From positions 1 through 64,000 of the forward strand of contig CALFWR010000064.1 of NCBI GenBank assembly GCA_937928555.1: a stretch of 64,000 bases of DNA, given 5' to 3'. The DNA comes from an uncultured Pirellulaceae bacterium (lineage in GTDB: Bacteria; Planctomycetota; Planctomycetia; Pirellulales; Pirellulaceae). Shown piece by piece: positions 1-9,200 of the stretch (position 1 is the first letter of the stretch; each line of letters begins with the position of its first letter). A model generated the notes under the pieces. The model was not told the origin of the DNA, searched no databases, and was given only the letters and a program-made list of their open reading frames with translations. Made by a program: the position numbers and the translations under genes.

Positions 1-141
1 AGGAGCAAGGGAAAAACTGAATTTCAACAAGAAATGTGAATCGTTCGGTAGGTGAAAGCCATAGCGATCGTTTCATCGCATCAGAGTAACCGATCACTGT
101 CGGAACTGATTCTGACGCCCACGCCTCGTGAATAATCCGGG
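1..141 (+). mobile_element. MITE family 1, copy A (cut by window edge)
   Basis: Right-hand 141 bp of the dispersed 187-bp element. It runs from the internal AGCAAGGGAAAA block to the terminal TCGTGAATAATCCGGG. The following TTGAT (142-146) would be the right target duplication; the left one lies outside the window. The element sits about 150 bp upstream of the floA-like gene. The remaining stretch up to 294 shows no other recognisable feature. Confidence 0.85.
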
Positions 142-294
142 TTGATCTGCGTCGCGAAAAGGATTCTGCAATCCGCGGGCTGACGCTGTTTGTCCTGCAA
201 TGCGATGCAAAATCCGGTATGATCTGAATTCCAGTCCAGCCCGCTTTTGATTGGGTGTGGGGTCGAAGTCTACTTTTACGGATGTACATCGAAC

Positions 295-1314
295 ATGATT
301 CTGAATCACATCGCTCTGTTGGCGCAGGTTGCCCAAGCTGTTCCCGCCGGTGGCGAAGGCGAAGAATGGACCTGGCAATGGTTGGTGCTGGGTGTTGCCG
401 TTCTGTTTTGCGTGTTCCTGCTTCTGGTTGGCCTGATCGTGTTTGCGACTTATGGCAAACTCTGGATCCAGGCGTTTACTTCAGGGGCCGACATTAAACT
501 GACCGAACTGGTGGGGATGGGTTTTCGCAAAGTCCGCCCTGGCGTAATCGTCAACGCAAAAATCATGGCCAAGCAGGCTCAATTGGACGTGTCCAAGTCC
601 ACCGGCATCAGCACTCAGCGGCTTGAAGCACACTACCTTGCCGGCGGCGACGTGATGCGGGTGATCAACGCGATCATTGCGGCTCACCGTGCGAGGATCG
701 ATTTGGACTTTGATCGTGCGTCCGCGATTGACCTTGCCGGTCGCGATGTGATGGACGCGGTCAAGACCAGCGTTTATCCGAAAGTCATCGACTGCCCCGA
801 CCCGCAGCGAAGCGGCAAGAACTTTCTTTCCGCGATCGCCAAAGACGGCATTGAACTGAAAATTCGTGCACGGGTGACGGTTCGGACCAACCTCGAACAG
901 TTGATCGGCGGAGCCACCGAAGACACCATCATCGCACGTGTTGGTGAAAGTATCATTTCGTCGATCGGTTCTTCGATGACGCACCAGCAGGTGCTTGAGA
1001 ATCCGGATCGTATCTCGACGGCGGTCCTTGAACGCGGGCTGGATGCTCACACGGCGTTCGCGATCGTGTCGATTGATATCGCGGACATCGACGTCGGCGA
1101 GAACATTGGGGCTCGTTTGCAGGCCGACCAGGCGGAAGCCGACACGCGCGTGGCCCGGGCGGCAGCAGAAAAGAAACGTGCCGATGCGATCGCTCGCGAA
1201 CAGGAAATGAAGGCCGACGTTGCCAAGCAAAAAGCCAATCTGGTTCTGGCCGAATCCGAAGTTCCGATCGCGATGGCGGGTGCCTTCCGTGAAGGCAATC
1301 TGAGAAGCCAGTAA
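295..1314 (+). CDS. floA: Flotillin-like protein FloA (UPF0365)
   Basis: Predicted membrane-anchored scaffold of functional membrane microdomains. The 339-aa product has one hydrophobic segment at about residues 25-50 ([20 protein letters not shown]), then the conserved flotillin-like/band-7-related region with the [19 protein letters not shown] stretch and a charged, Ala/Glu-rich helical part near the C-terminus (about 275-325). Length matches bacterial FloA (about 330 aa), but the C-terminus ends shortly after AGAFREGNL, a little sooner than in Bacillus FloA. I chose the ATG at 295; the open frame reaches a TTG at 247, whose 16 extra residues do not resemble the family. lpxK follows on the same strand after about 70 bp, so co-transcription is possible. 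Family assignment is firm; the function in this organism is inferred. Confidence 0.9.
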   Translation: MILNHIALLAQVAQAVPAGGEGEEWTWQWLVLGVAVLFCVFLLLVGLIVFATYGKLWIQAFTSGADIKLTELVGMGFRKVRPGVIVNAKIMAKQAQLDVSKSTGISTQRLEAHYLAGGDVMRVINAIIAAHRARIDLDFDRASAIDLAGRDVMDAVKTSVYPKVIDCPDPQRSGKNFLSAIAKDGIELKIRARVTVRTNLEQLIGGATEDTIIARVGESIISSIGSSMTHQQVLENPDRISTAVLERGLDAHTAFAIVSIDIADIDVGENIGARLQADQAEADTRVARAAAEKKRADAIAREQEMKADVAKQKANLVLAESEVPIAMAGAFREGNLRSQ

Positions 1315-1383
1315 AGTTGCCGGTGGCATGGATGGCTGTGAATTACCGACGCCGCCCCGCACAGCTGAAAGCCTGGGCTAACG

Positions 1384-2439
1384 ATGGACCTTCAGCAGAT
1401 TCATGAAATTGTCAGCGGTCGAGCCAAAGGAATCGGGCCGTCGACCGTTCGTGCTGTGTTGGGCTGTCTGACGCCGGTGTACCGGATGGGCTTGTGGTGG
1501 AAAACTCGCAAGTTCGATTCCGATCCGGCGTCGATCCAGCGCGTTGACGTGCCGGTGATTTCGGTTGGCAATCTGACAACCGGCGGCACGGGGAAAACCC
1601 CGATGGTGGCTTGGCTTTGTCGCTTGCTGCGCGGCAAAGGGCTGCGCGTGGCGATCGTGAGCCGAGGCTACAACAGCGACGATTCGGGATCCAACGATGA
1701 AGCATTGGAACTGGAAAACCGATTGCCGGACGTGCCGCACTTGCAGGATCCCGATCGCGTCAAAGTCGCCGAAATCGCGACCGCAGAATTGGAATCCGAA
1801 GTGATCGTGATGGATGACGGATTCCAGCATCGTCGGTTGGGACGCGATCTGGATTTGGTATTGATTGATGCGACGAATCCCTTTGGGTACGACCGTTTGT
1901 TGCCGCGCGGGTTGCTGCGCGAGCCCATCGCAGCGCTCAAGCGTGCCGATGCGGTGATCATCACGCGGGCGGATCGGGCCAGCGACACGCAGATTCAAGC
2001 GATCAAAGATCGAGTTGAAGCTGTTGCCGATGTGCCTGTCGCTGTGGGGCGAGCCAGACCGACCGGAATGATCCGCGCTGATGGCAAGGAGTCGGGATTG
2101 GATGTGTTGGGGCGGCAGCGTTGTTTTGTTTTTTCTGCGATCGGCAATCCGGGTGCGTTTGAGCAATCTGTGAAAGACCTTGGCATCGACGTGGTCGGGT
2201 CAAAACGTTTCAACGATCATCACCGATTCACGCGTGAGGAACTGATGGCCGTTGCCGCATCGGCCCAGCAATCCGGTGCCACTGCCCTGCTCTGCACCCA
2301 CAAAGATTTGGTGAAAGTGGCCACACAGAAGCTGGGATCTCTGGACGTGTGGGCTTTGTTGATCGAATTCGAAATCTTTCAGGGCGAGAATTTGTTGAAA
2401 GATTTGTTGGATCAACGGTTTGGGCATTATTTTAGTTAG
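1384..2439 (+). CDS. lpxK: Tetraacyldisaccharide 4'-kinase LpxK
   Basis: Phosphorylates the 4' position of the lipid A disaccharide precursor at the inner face of the cytoplasmic membrane, the sixth step of the Raetz pathway. The 351-aa product carries the LpxK P-loop in a typical setting (VGNLTTGGTGKTPMVAWL, about residues 60-77). It also has SRGY about 30 residues later, VIVMDDGFQHRRL with the DDGFQH family signature near 140-150, and the C-terminal FNDHH block. Length is normal. The ATG at 1384 has no clear Shine-Dalgarno, as is common here. Its presence implies an LPS-type outer membrane, consistent with the TolC-like protein further along. A MITE was inserted 11 bp after the stop codon. 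Confidence 0.95.
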   Translation: MDLQQIHEIVSGRAKGIGPSTVRAVLGCLTPVYRMGLWWKTRKFDSDPASIQRVDVPVISVGNLTTGGTGKTPMVAWLCRLLRGKGLRVAIVSRGYNSDDSGSNDEALELENRLPDVPHLQDPDRVKVAEIATAELESEVIVMDDGFQHRRLGRDLDLVLIDATNPFGYDRLLPRGLLREPIAALKRADAVIITRADRASDTQIQAIKDRVEAVADVPVAVGRARPTGMIRADGKESGLDVLGRQRCFVFSAIGNPGAFEQSVKDLGIDVVGSKRFNDHHRFTREELMAVAASAQQSGATALLCTHKDLVKVATQKLGSLDVWALLIEFEIFQGENLLKDLLDQRFGHYFS

Positions 2440-2450
2440 TGTTGCCTGAT

Positions 2451-2636
2451 CCCGGATTATTCACGACGACGGGCGCTGATTCTACGTCTGGTCGGCGAGG
2501 CAAGGGAAAAGCAGAATTTCAACAAGAAATGTGAATCATCCGGTAGATGAAAACCACAGCGATCGTTTGATCGCATCCGAGTCGCGGATCAGTGCGGGAA
2601 CTGATTCTGACGCCCACGCCTGGTGAATAATCCGGG
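2451..2636 (+). mobile_element. MITE family 1, copy B
   Basis: Complete 186-bp element from CCCGGATTATTCACGA to the inverted end, here TGGTGAATAATCCGGG (one mismatch). It is flanked by a perfect 5-bp duplication CTGAT (2446-2450 and 2637-2641). It carries no gene and lies between lpxK and the DHQS-family gene. Confidence 0.93.
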
Positions 2637-2670
2637 CTGATGTTTTGATTCGCATGCTAAAATAAGCGTT

Positions 2671-3852
2671 ATGAGCTCCGTACCCAATTCCTTCGATATC
2701 GACTTCAACGTTCCTTTTCGGCACCGGGTGCGCTTTACTCAGGATCTGGTCGAAGCCGAATTTGAAACGCTGCTGGATTTGCTGGAGTCCGCCGCAGGAG
2801 TCCAGCCGAGGGTCTTGCTGGTCGTCGATGAGCAGCTTGCGATTGAATCGGCGCGAATCGGTGAGCTTGCCAGAAAGCTGGAGGAGCACCCGGACGTGTT
2901 GCTGATGGACGGCGGTTCGTCGGAACGCCCGGGGCCAGCGGTTGCATTGCCGGGCGGCGAGAAAGTCAAAAATTCGACCGAGTACGTTGAACAGTTGTTG
3001 GCTTTGATTCACGAAAGGCAACTGGATCGGCGCAGCTACATCGTGGTCGTTGGTGGCGGCGCGGTTTTGGATGCGGCCAGCTATGCGGCGGCGATCGCTC
3101 ATCGGGGTATTCGGGTGATTCGAATTCCGACGACGACTTTGGCGCAGGGTGACTCCGGGGTGGGCGTCAAAAATGCGATCAACTATTTCAAGAAAAAGAA
3201 CTGGGTAGGATCCTTCGCGGTGCCCTGGGCGGTGATCAACGACGCGGCGTTGCTGGAGTCTTTGCCGGATCGGGATTTTCGCTGCGGGTTCAGCGAAGCG
3301 GTGAAAGTTTCGTTGCTGAAGTCCGATGATGATTTTTCGTTTCTTTGTCAGAACGCCAAAGCGATTTCCAGTCGCGACATGGATTTGGCGTTTGGCGCGG
3401 TGAAGAAGTCCTGCTTTTGGCACTTGAAGCACATTACCCAGGGCGGCGACCCGTTCGAGGCGCTCGAGGCGCGGCCGCTGGATTTCGGTCACTGGTCGGC
3501 TCACAAGATGGAGCAGATGAGCGGTTATCGATTGCGTCACGGCGAGGCGGTGGGAATTGGTGTGGCCCTGGACTGCATCTACTCCAGCCACGTGCATGGC
3601 TTGCCGCAGTCGGACGTCAGCCGGGTGCTGCAGTGTCTGGAAGAGTTTGGTTTGCCGCTGTGGGACACGACGTTGAACGATTTTGAAGTTCTCGTTGCGG
3701 GCTTGGAGGAATTTCGTCAGCACCTGGGCGGTCGTTTGACGGTGACGATGCTGCGTGACGTCGGCGATCCGATCGATGTTCACGAGGTGGACTATGAGCA
3801 GATGCGGGCTTCGATTGTGGAATTGAAGAAGGTCTCGCAGCGCTGTTGGTAG
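2671..3852 (+). CDS. 3-dehydroquinate synthase family protein (EboD-like)
   Basis: The 393-aa product belongs to the sugar-phosphate cyclase/3-dehydroquinate synthase family, which uses NAD and a divalent metal. The visible NAD-binding glycine motif is VVGGGAVLDAASYAAA (about 127-142), followed by IPTTTLAQGDSGVGVKNAIN. The three expected metal ligands are present: Glu in GFSEAVKVSLLKSD, His in LDFGHWSAHKME and His in RLRHGEAVGIG. The pattern FGHWSAHKME resembles the EboD branch (eboABCDEF clusters) more than housekeeping AroB. No other ebo genes are adjacent, so it stands alone. It could still be the only AroB of the organism; the rest of the genome would decide. The start ATG at 2671 lies 35 bp from a MITE end. 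Confidence 0.8.
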   Translation: MSSVPNSFDIDFNVPFRHRVRFTQDLVEAEFETLLDLLESAAGVQPRVLLVVDEQLAIESARIGELARKLEEHPDVLLMDGGSSERPGPAVALPGGEKVKNSTEYVEQLLALIHERQLDRRSYIVVVGGGAVLDAASYAAAIAHRGIRVIRIPTTTLAQGDSGVGVKNAINYFKKKNWVGSFAVPWAVINDAALLESLPDRDFRCGFSEAVKVSLLKSDDDFSFLCQNAKAISSRDMDLAFGAVKKSCFWHLKHITQGGDPFEALEARPLDFGHWSAHKMEQMSGYRLRHGEAVGIGVALDCIYSSHVHGLPQSDVSRVLQCLEEFGLPLWDTTLNDFEVLVAGLEEFRQHLGGRLTVTMLRDVGDPIDVHEVDYEQMRASIVELKKVSQRCW

Positions 3853-3870
3853 TGGCTTTGGCGGCTTTGG

Positions 3871-3945
3871 CCCGGGTTATTCACGGGGCGTGGGTGTGAC
3901 TTTCAGTGCAGCCAATGGACGCCCGTCGTCGTGAATATTCCGGGG
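3871..3945 (-). mobile_element. MITE family 2 remnant (internally deleted)
   Basis: A 75-bp relic. Both ends match the MITE termini (CCCGGGTTATTCACG at the left, TCGTGAATATTCCGGG at the right) and the short interior matches family 2 (GTGACTTTCAG next to the end, as in the copy at 62389). It reads in the opposite direction to that copy. No matching target duplication is visible, so it is old or rearranged. It lies just beyond the stop of the DHQS-family gene, between convergent genes. Confidence 0.65.
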
Positions 3946-3989
3946 TGAATATTCCAGAAACGGAGTGTACCCCTGCCGCCGACGGGACG

Positions 3990-5336
3990 CTACGCTGTCT
4001 TGTCGTGAGTCCCGGACTCAGGTTCATCGACATTGTCGTCCCAGTTTTTGACTTTGGGGTCGCCAAGTTTGCCGACACTGTTGGCGACGATGGCGCAGAC
4101 GCTCGCGTCGCCGGTAACGTTGACGGCGGTGCGGCACATGTCCAGGGGCCGGTCCATCGCAAAGATCAATGCCAGACCCTCGGGCGGCACACCGATTTCT
4201 TTGAGGACGATGACCAGCATCACCATTCCAGCTCCGGGAACCGCGGCGGAACCGATTGACGCCAGTGTGGCGGTGACAAGGATGGTGAGTTGCTGCGTCA
4301 GATTCAGGTCCATGCCCATCACCTGGGCGATGAAGACCGCTGCGACGGCTTGATAGAGGCTGGTGCCGTCCATGTTGACCGTTGCGCCAATTGGCAGCAC
4401 AAAACTGGAGACTTCTTTTTCCACGCCCAAATGTTCTTCCACACGCTCCATGGTCACTGGTAGCGTGGCGGCGCTGGAGCTGGTGGAAAAAGCAAGAAGC
4501 TGTGCGGGAGCGATCGCCTGAAAGAACCTCCTGTAGCCAACGCCTGCGAAGAACTTCAATAGGGTCGGATAGACGACCAGAATCATGAGGCCCAACCCAA
4601 GGACCACGCACAGCGCGTAATAGACCAGGGCCAGCAGTACCGAAAAGTCCTTGATCTCGACCACGAGCGCTGCGAGAAGCGCAAACACGCCGTAAGGCGC
4701 GGCCAACATGATCAGGTCGATCATCTTGAGAACGACTTCGTTGAGACCGTCGAAGAGACTCTTGACCGGCGCTGCGGAATCCTGATCGACAAGGATCAGG
4801 CTGACACCAAAGAACAGCACGAAAAAGATGACTTGCAGCATCGAGTTTTCTGCGGCTGCCTTGAAAACGTTGGAAGGCACCACATCGACCAGGGCCTGAA
4901 GTGGGCCTTTGGCGCCTTGCCGGTCAGCGGCGGCTTCCCGCTTTTGTGCGTCCTGGGCGTAGCTGGAAAGAAGCTCCTGACGCGTGGCTGGCTTGACGGT
5001 TTTGCCGGGTTGGATCACGTTCACGATCACCAGTCCGATGGTAATCGCGATCACGGTGGTCAGCAGGTAAAGTGCCACCGTTCGCAAGCCCATATTCGAG
5101 AGGCTCGAAAGGCTGCGCAAATCTGAAACACCCTTGATCAGCGAAACCACGATCAGCGGGATCGCAATCATCTTCAGCGAGTTGATGAAGATGACGCCGA
5201 AGGGCTTAACCCAATCAACGATCAGATCGCGACCGGCAGGGAAGAATCCGCCGCCCGGTATCAACGTAGCGAGAAATCCAACAAGCAGTCCAAGGACCAT
5301 GCCAATGAGAATTTTCCAGTGCAGAGCCAGTTTCAT
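3990..5336 (-). CDS. Dicarboxylate/amino acid:cation symporter (DAACS)
   Basis: Sodium- or proton-coupled importer of acidic amino acids or dicarboxylates, in the inner membrane. The 448-aa product has about eight hydrophobic segments plus the two re-entrant hairpins of the GltPh/GltP fold. The serine-rich HP1 motif is FSTSSSAATLPVTM, TM7 carries NMDGTSLYQ, and TM8 carries LDMCRTAVNVTGD. The D/R/N spacing in TM8 matches the aspartate-binding residues of GltPh (D394, R397, N401), so an acidic amino acid is more likely than a plain dicarboxylate. That specificity is an inference. A loop of about 45 residues rich in Lys/Gln/Ala sits between TM3 and TM4. The start codon overlaps the stop of the upstream MazG-like gene by 4 nt (ATGA), so the two are translationally coupled. 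Confidence 0.9.
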   Translation of the reverse strand: MKLALHWKILIGMVLGLLVGFLATLIPGGGFFPAGRDLIVDWVKPFGVIFINSLKMIAIPLIVVSLIKGVSDLRSLSSLSNMGLRTVALYLLTTVIAITIGLVIVNVIQPGKTVKPATRQELLSSYAQDAQKREAAADRQGAKGPLQALVDVVPSNVFKAAAENSMLQVIFFVLFFGVSLILVDQDSAAPVKSLFDGLNEVVLKMIDLIMLAAPYGVFALLAALVVEIKDFSVLLALVYYALCVVLGLGLMILVVYPTLLKFFAGVGYRRFFQAIAPAQLLAFSTSSSAATLPVTMERVEEHLGVEKEVSSFVLPIGATVNMDGTSLYQAVAAVFIAQVMGMDLNLTQQLTILVTATLASIGSAAVPGAGMVMLVIVLKEIGVPPEGLALIFAMDRPLDMCRTAVNVTGDASVCAIVANSVGKLGDPKVKNWDDNVDEPESGTHDKTA

Positions 5337-5737
5337 GGTTTCCCCAGGTCGGCGGGTTGGTTGATGGAGTCGTTATGGCCGAAGCGTCCGCGGATTTCTT
5401 CGATCGGATACTTTGATCGATTGAGTTCCATTTTGTCGGCCACGGCGCGGGTGATGTCGATGTCCAGTTGGTTCGCCAGGCCAAAGCAATAGCAGAGCAC
5501 GTCGGCCAGTTCCTGGCGAATCTGCTCCAGTTGCGCGGGCTCGGGTTGCTGTGACTGCTCGCAGGTCAGCCACTGGAAATGCTCCATCAGCTCGGCGGCT
5601 TCGATGGAGATCGACATGGCGAGATTTTTTGGGCTGTGGAATTTGGTCCAATCCCGCTCGGCGACGAACTGGGCCATGGAGTTTCGCAATTCGGCGACGG
5701 GTGTGTTGGAGTCGTTCGAGTCCGGTTCGGCGTTCAT
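5333..5737 (-). CDS. MazG-type nucleotide pyrophosphohydrolase
   Basis: The 134-aa product belongs to the all-alpha NTP pyrophosphatase superfamily, in the RS21-C6/dCTPase-like branch. Such enzymes hydrolyse (often non-canonical) dNTPs to the monophosphate plus pyrophosphate. The metal-binding pattern is visible: SIEAAELMEHFQW supplies the E-x-x-E helix and ELADVLCYCFGLANQLDID supplies the E-x-x-D helix. KFHSPKNLAMSIS is the usual lead-in. Length is typical. It is the first gene of a two-gene unit, and its TGA overlaps the ATG of the symporter gene. Nothing in the two functions explains the pairing. A MITE lies about 90 bp upstream. Confidence 0.88.
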   Translation of the reverse strand: MNAEPDSNDSNTPVAELRNSMAQFVAERDWTKFHSPKNLAMSISIEAAELMEHFQWLTCEQSQQPEPAQLEQIRQELADVLCYCFGLANQLDIDITRAVADKMELNRSKYPIEEIRGRFGHNDSINQPADLGKP

Positions 5738-5826
5738 GCGAAATCAGTTCGTCAATCGAAAGGATCGGCAGTCGAAAGGCTCGATTATCGCCGATTTCCC
5801 GCGAATGCGAAACGGTCAATTGGGAT

Positions 5827-6013
5827 CCCGGATTATTCACGAGGCGTGGGGGTCAGAATCAGTTGAGACAGTGATCCGCGTCTCTGATGCGATGAAACGA
5901 TCGCTGTGGTTTTCAACTATCGGATGATTCGCGATTCTTGTTGAAATTCATCTTTTCCCTTGCTCCCGTTGGCCAGGCGTAGAGTCAACGCCCGTCGTCG
6001 TGAATAATCCGGG
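5827..6013 (-). mobile_element. MITE family 1, copy D
   Basis: Complete 187-bp element in reverse orientation (the GAGGCGTGGG end comes first). It is bounded by CCCGGATTATTCACGA and TCGTGAATAATCCGGG and flanked by a perfect 5-bp duplication GGGAT (5822-5826 and 6014-6018). It lies between the start of the MazG-like gene and the end of the giant haem-protein gene. The roughly 200 bp after it (6019-6210) hold nothing else recognisable. Confidence 0.93.
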
Positions 6014-6210
6014 GGGATTGGTTGCTGATCGTCGGATTGGCCACAATTCGCAATGCAGAGGAGTGACCCGCAGGCTGTGAAGCGTAGAGCCATGATCAGT
6101 CTCGAATGACAATTTCGCGAACAAGTGAGCCGTTGGCCGTGAGATCTGGTGGTTCACCGATCCCGTCGGGAGCAGATTCGCGGTCGTTCAATCGGCTTTG
6201 GCAAATTCTG

Positions 6211-9200
6211 TTACTTGCCGCCAAGGAAGCTGAACAAGTCGGCGATTTGCTGGGTGCTCAGCCCGTCGAGTGAACCGGCAGGCATCGGAGAGGTTGTCGT
6301 GGGTTGGATTTGTTCCACCTGATCTGCGGTGTACTTCAGTTTTTTGCCGGATTGAGTCAGTACGACAATCGATCCGTTTTCTTCGCTGGTCATGCCGGTG
6401 ATCAATCGGCCGTCCTCAAGCAGGACTTTGCTGGCGCGATATCGATCGGCGACAAACAGGTTCGGATCGACGGTCGCTTCGATCATTTCTCTGAGCGAGT
6501 AGCGATTCGTCAACTGGGAAAGATCGGGTCCGCCCGATTGGCCGATGCCGTTGCAGCGATGGCATTTGCTGCAGTTGGCTGATTCAAAAACAATGCGTCC
6601 GTTACTGGGGTTTCCGAGCGGGCCGTTTTCGATTCGGCTGACAATGTCTTCGACTTTCGTGGAAAGCTGCGACGGTTCGCGGGAAGCAAAGCTGACCGGT
6701 TGAGCGTTCGGAAACGTTTCCCGATACCAGTAGCTCCAGGCTTCGATATTGGCTTGCCAGTCTTTTGGGTCAATCGGCAGGATCGTGCCAGACCAGTGCT
6801 GCAACAACGCGTTGGTGGACTGAAGGCCATTTTCTCTGAGCCGGTAGCCGAGTTCGATGACGTCGCGGTAATGTTGGGCCTCGCGCGGTTTGCGCTGCAC
6901 TCTGGCGAGGGTGCCGAGGATATCGGGACCGGTTGAATCGTCCAGTTCCGTGATGCTGCTGACGAGGTAGGCCCAGTTTTCGTTGGAGGGATGTTGTGCC
7001 AAGCCCAGCGAAATGTCACTGCGTCGGCCGGGTTCTTCGCGCCAAAGCTTGCGCAGATAATCCATTCCTGACTCCCCACCCTGTTCGGCGATGACGGCAA
7101 GAATTCCGGTGCGAAGCTGTTCGATATCTTCACCGGTTTGCCCGCTGATCGACTGGTCGATGGCAAGAAGCTGCTCAAATGTTTGGGATGATAGTTGCTG
7201 CGGCAGGATGAACAGCGCGGCCAGCGCGGCATCGGTCCACTTGTCTCCGTTTTCCAAAACGATCGGAATCTGTTCGGGAGTGATGGTGGAGGCCACTTCG
7301 CGGATCGCCCGGCGAATCCACGCCTGGCTTTCTGGCATAATCTGGTCCCGTTTGAGACCTTCGAGAGTGGCGATGATTGTCAGTCGATTTTCGGGTGCAA
7401 GTTTTCCGCCGAGGGTTTGCATCATCATCGCGGCATGGAATTTATCGACCGCTGGTGTGTCATCAGAACTCAGGTACGTTTCCAGGCGACGGTCAAGCCG
7501 GTCGTTTTTCAGGTAAGCCAACAGGCGGATCAGTTCACGATTGATGATCGAGTTGCCGGCCGGGAATTCGTTGGCGATTCGTTGGGAAAAGGCAGGGATC
7601 TTTTCGGGGTCTACCGCCGCTTGGGTCATCGCCAGTTGCGAGACACGAACCATGTCGATGAAATCTGCATCGTTGACAAACCCCTCCATGAATTTGCTGG
7701 CCCGTGCGAGGACTTTGTAGCTGTTTTCGAGGCTTGGCTGGGCGATGCAGACAGCCAACGCGCCTTGAATGAACACGCGAGATTCTTCGGTTTCGAGAAT
7801 CGGTTCGAGCCATTTTGAGAGTGGCATTCGCTCGAGCATCCGTCTGGCGACGGTGGCTTCGATCCGATCGAAAGATCGAAGCATCGGCAACAGGGATTCT
7901 AGCGGAACCTGCATCTCTTTGCGGAGCGCAGATTCGGCAGCACATCGCCGGACCATCGGATCGGAATCAAGGATCAATCGGTTGATCGAGGGTTCGGTGT
8001 TTTCGATGATGCCACTGACTCTCGCGACGGCGGCACGAACGTTGGGGCTTTCGTCATTGGCCATTTCATCCAACAGTTCTGCGGATGGATTGGGTCCATA
8101 GAGCACCATCAGGTCAAGTGCCCGGATGCGGTAATCGTTTTCGTTGCGAGGTTCTTTGGCGATGCCGACCAAGATTTGTTCCCAGCGGTCACCAACGGTG
8201 CGACGAAGTTGCGAAAGCTGTTGCCGTCCCCAAGCCGAACGGGGTTGTGGGTGTCGAATGATTTTCTCGACTGCGTTGTCGTATTGTGTAAGTTCGGCGG
8301 GAGTTTCGCCTTGCCAGCGTACCTGATAGACGCCGCCTTCGGAGCCACGTCCTCCGGTGCAGAAGCAGAGTGTTCCCGATGGGGAAACGGCAAGGTCGCA
8401 AACGTTGAGCGGTTTTCCGGTAAGGAAGGTTGTTGCTTTCCCGACGAAGCCCGCGCCTTTTGGGTGGACTTCAACAGCGAAGATTTTTCCCAGTGTCCAG
8501 TCCGCAAAGAACAGTGAGTTGTGATAGCGGGCCGGCAGGTGAACGTGTTGGTACACGACCGCGCCCGTTGGTGAGCCACGGCCGGTGTCGGTAATCGCGG
8601 GAACCTGATCGATGAAGTGCTCGGCGAACTTTGCCCATCCGCTTCGCCAACCGTAGTCGCCGCCAGCGGCGACGTTGTAGATCTGGTTGGGGCGATACCA
8701 TGATGCGCCCACGTCGGTTTCCATGTCGCTGTCATGGAAGAACAAGTGGCCTTCGCGGTTGAAGGCAAAGTCATAGGCGTTGCGCAGACCGCCGGCGACA
8801 ATTTCGACTGTTTGTCCATCAAGGGAGGTGCGGACGATGGTCCCGCCGGGAGCTTTGACGCCAGCAGATTGCCCGTTGGGGTCTTCGTATCGTTGGACCA
8901 GGTCGCCTTCGTAGGGATGCTGATAGGGGCTTGAAGACGCGGCTCTTTCGCGGAGTTTTGTGCCATTTCCGAGGGTCACGTAGATGAATCCGTCGGGCCC
9001 CAGTTGGATTCCGTGTGCGCCATGTTCGGATGGTTTGCCTGTGAATCTCAACAGCGTTTGGGTGACACCGAGCAGTTGACGTCCCTGCGGCTCGAGGCAG
9101 TAAAGCCCTTGTCCGTCGGGGCCTTCGCCGGTCACATAAACGCGACCGTTGAGAGGCAGGATGCCCTGAATGTTGGTGACTTGTGTGCAGTACGGATCAA

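Noticed and set aside
481-1362. 293-codon minus-strand frame opposite floA
   Set aside because: Shadow of a recognisable gene with no family resemblance of its own.
2536-3783. 415-codon minus-strand frame opposite the DHQS-family gene
   Set aside because: It is the antisense shadow of a well-supported gene, starts in a MITE and shows Arg/His/Gln-rich composition without domains.
5604-5927. Short frames ending in a common MKRSLWFSSTG-like peptide near each MITE
   Set aside because: The shared ending comes from reading into the conserved MITE sequence in one frame; there is no common start and no independent sign of selection for protein.
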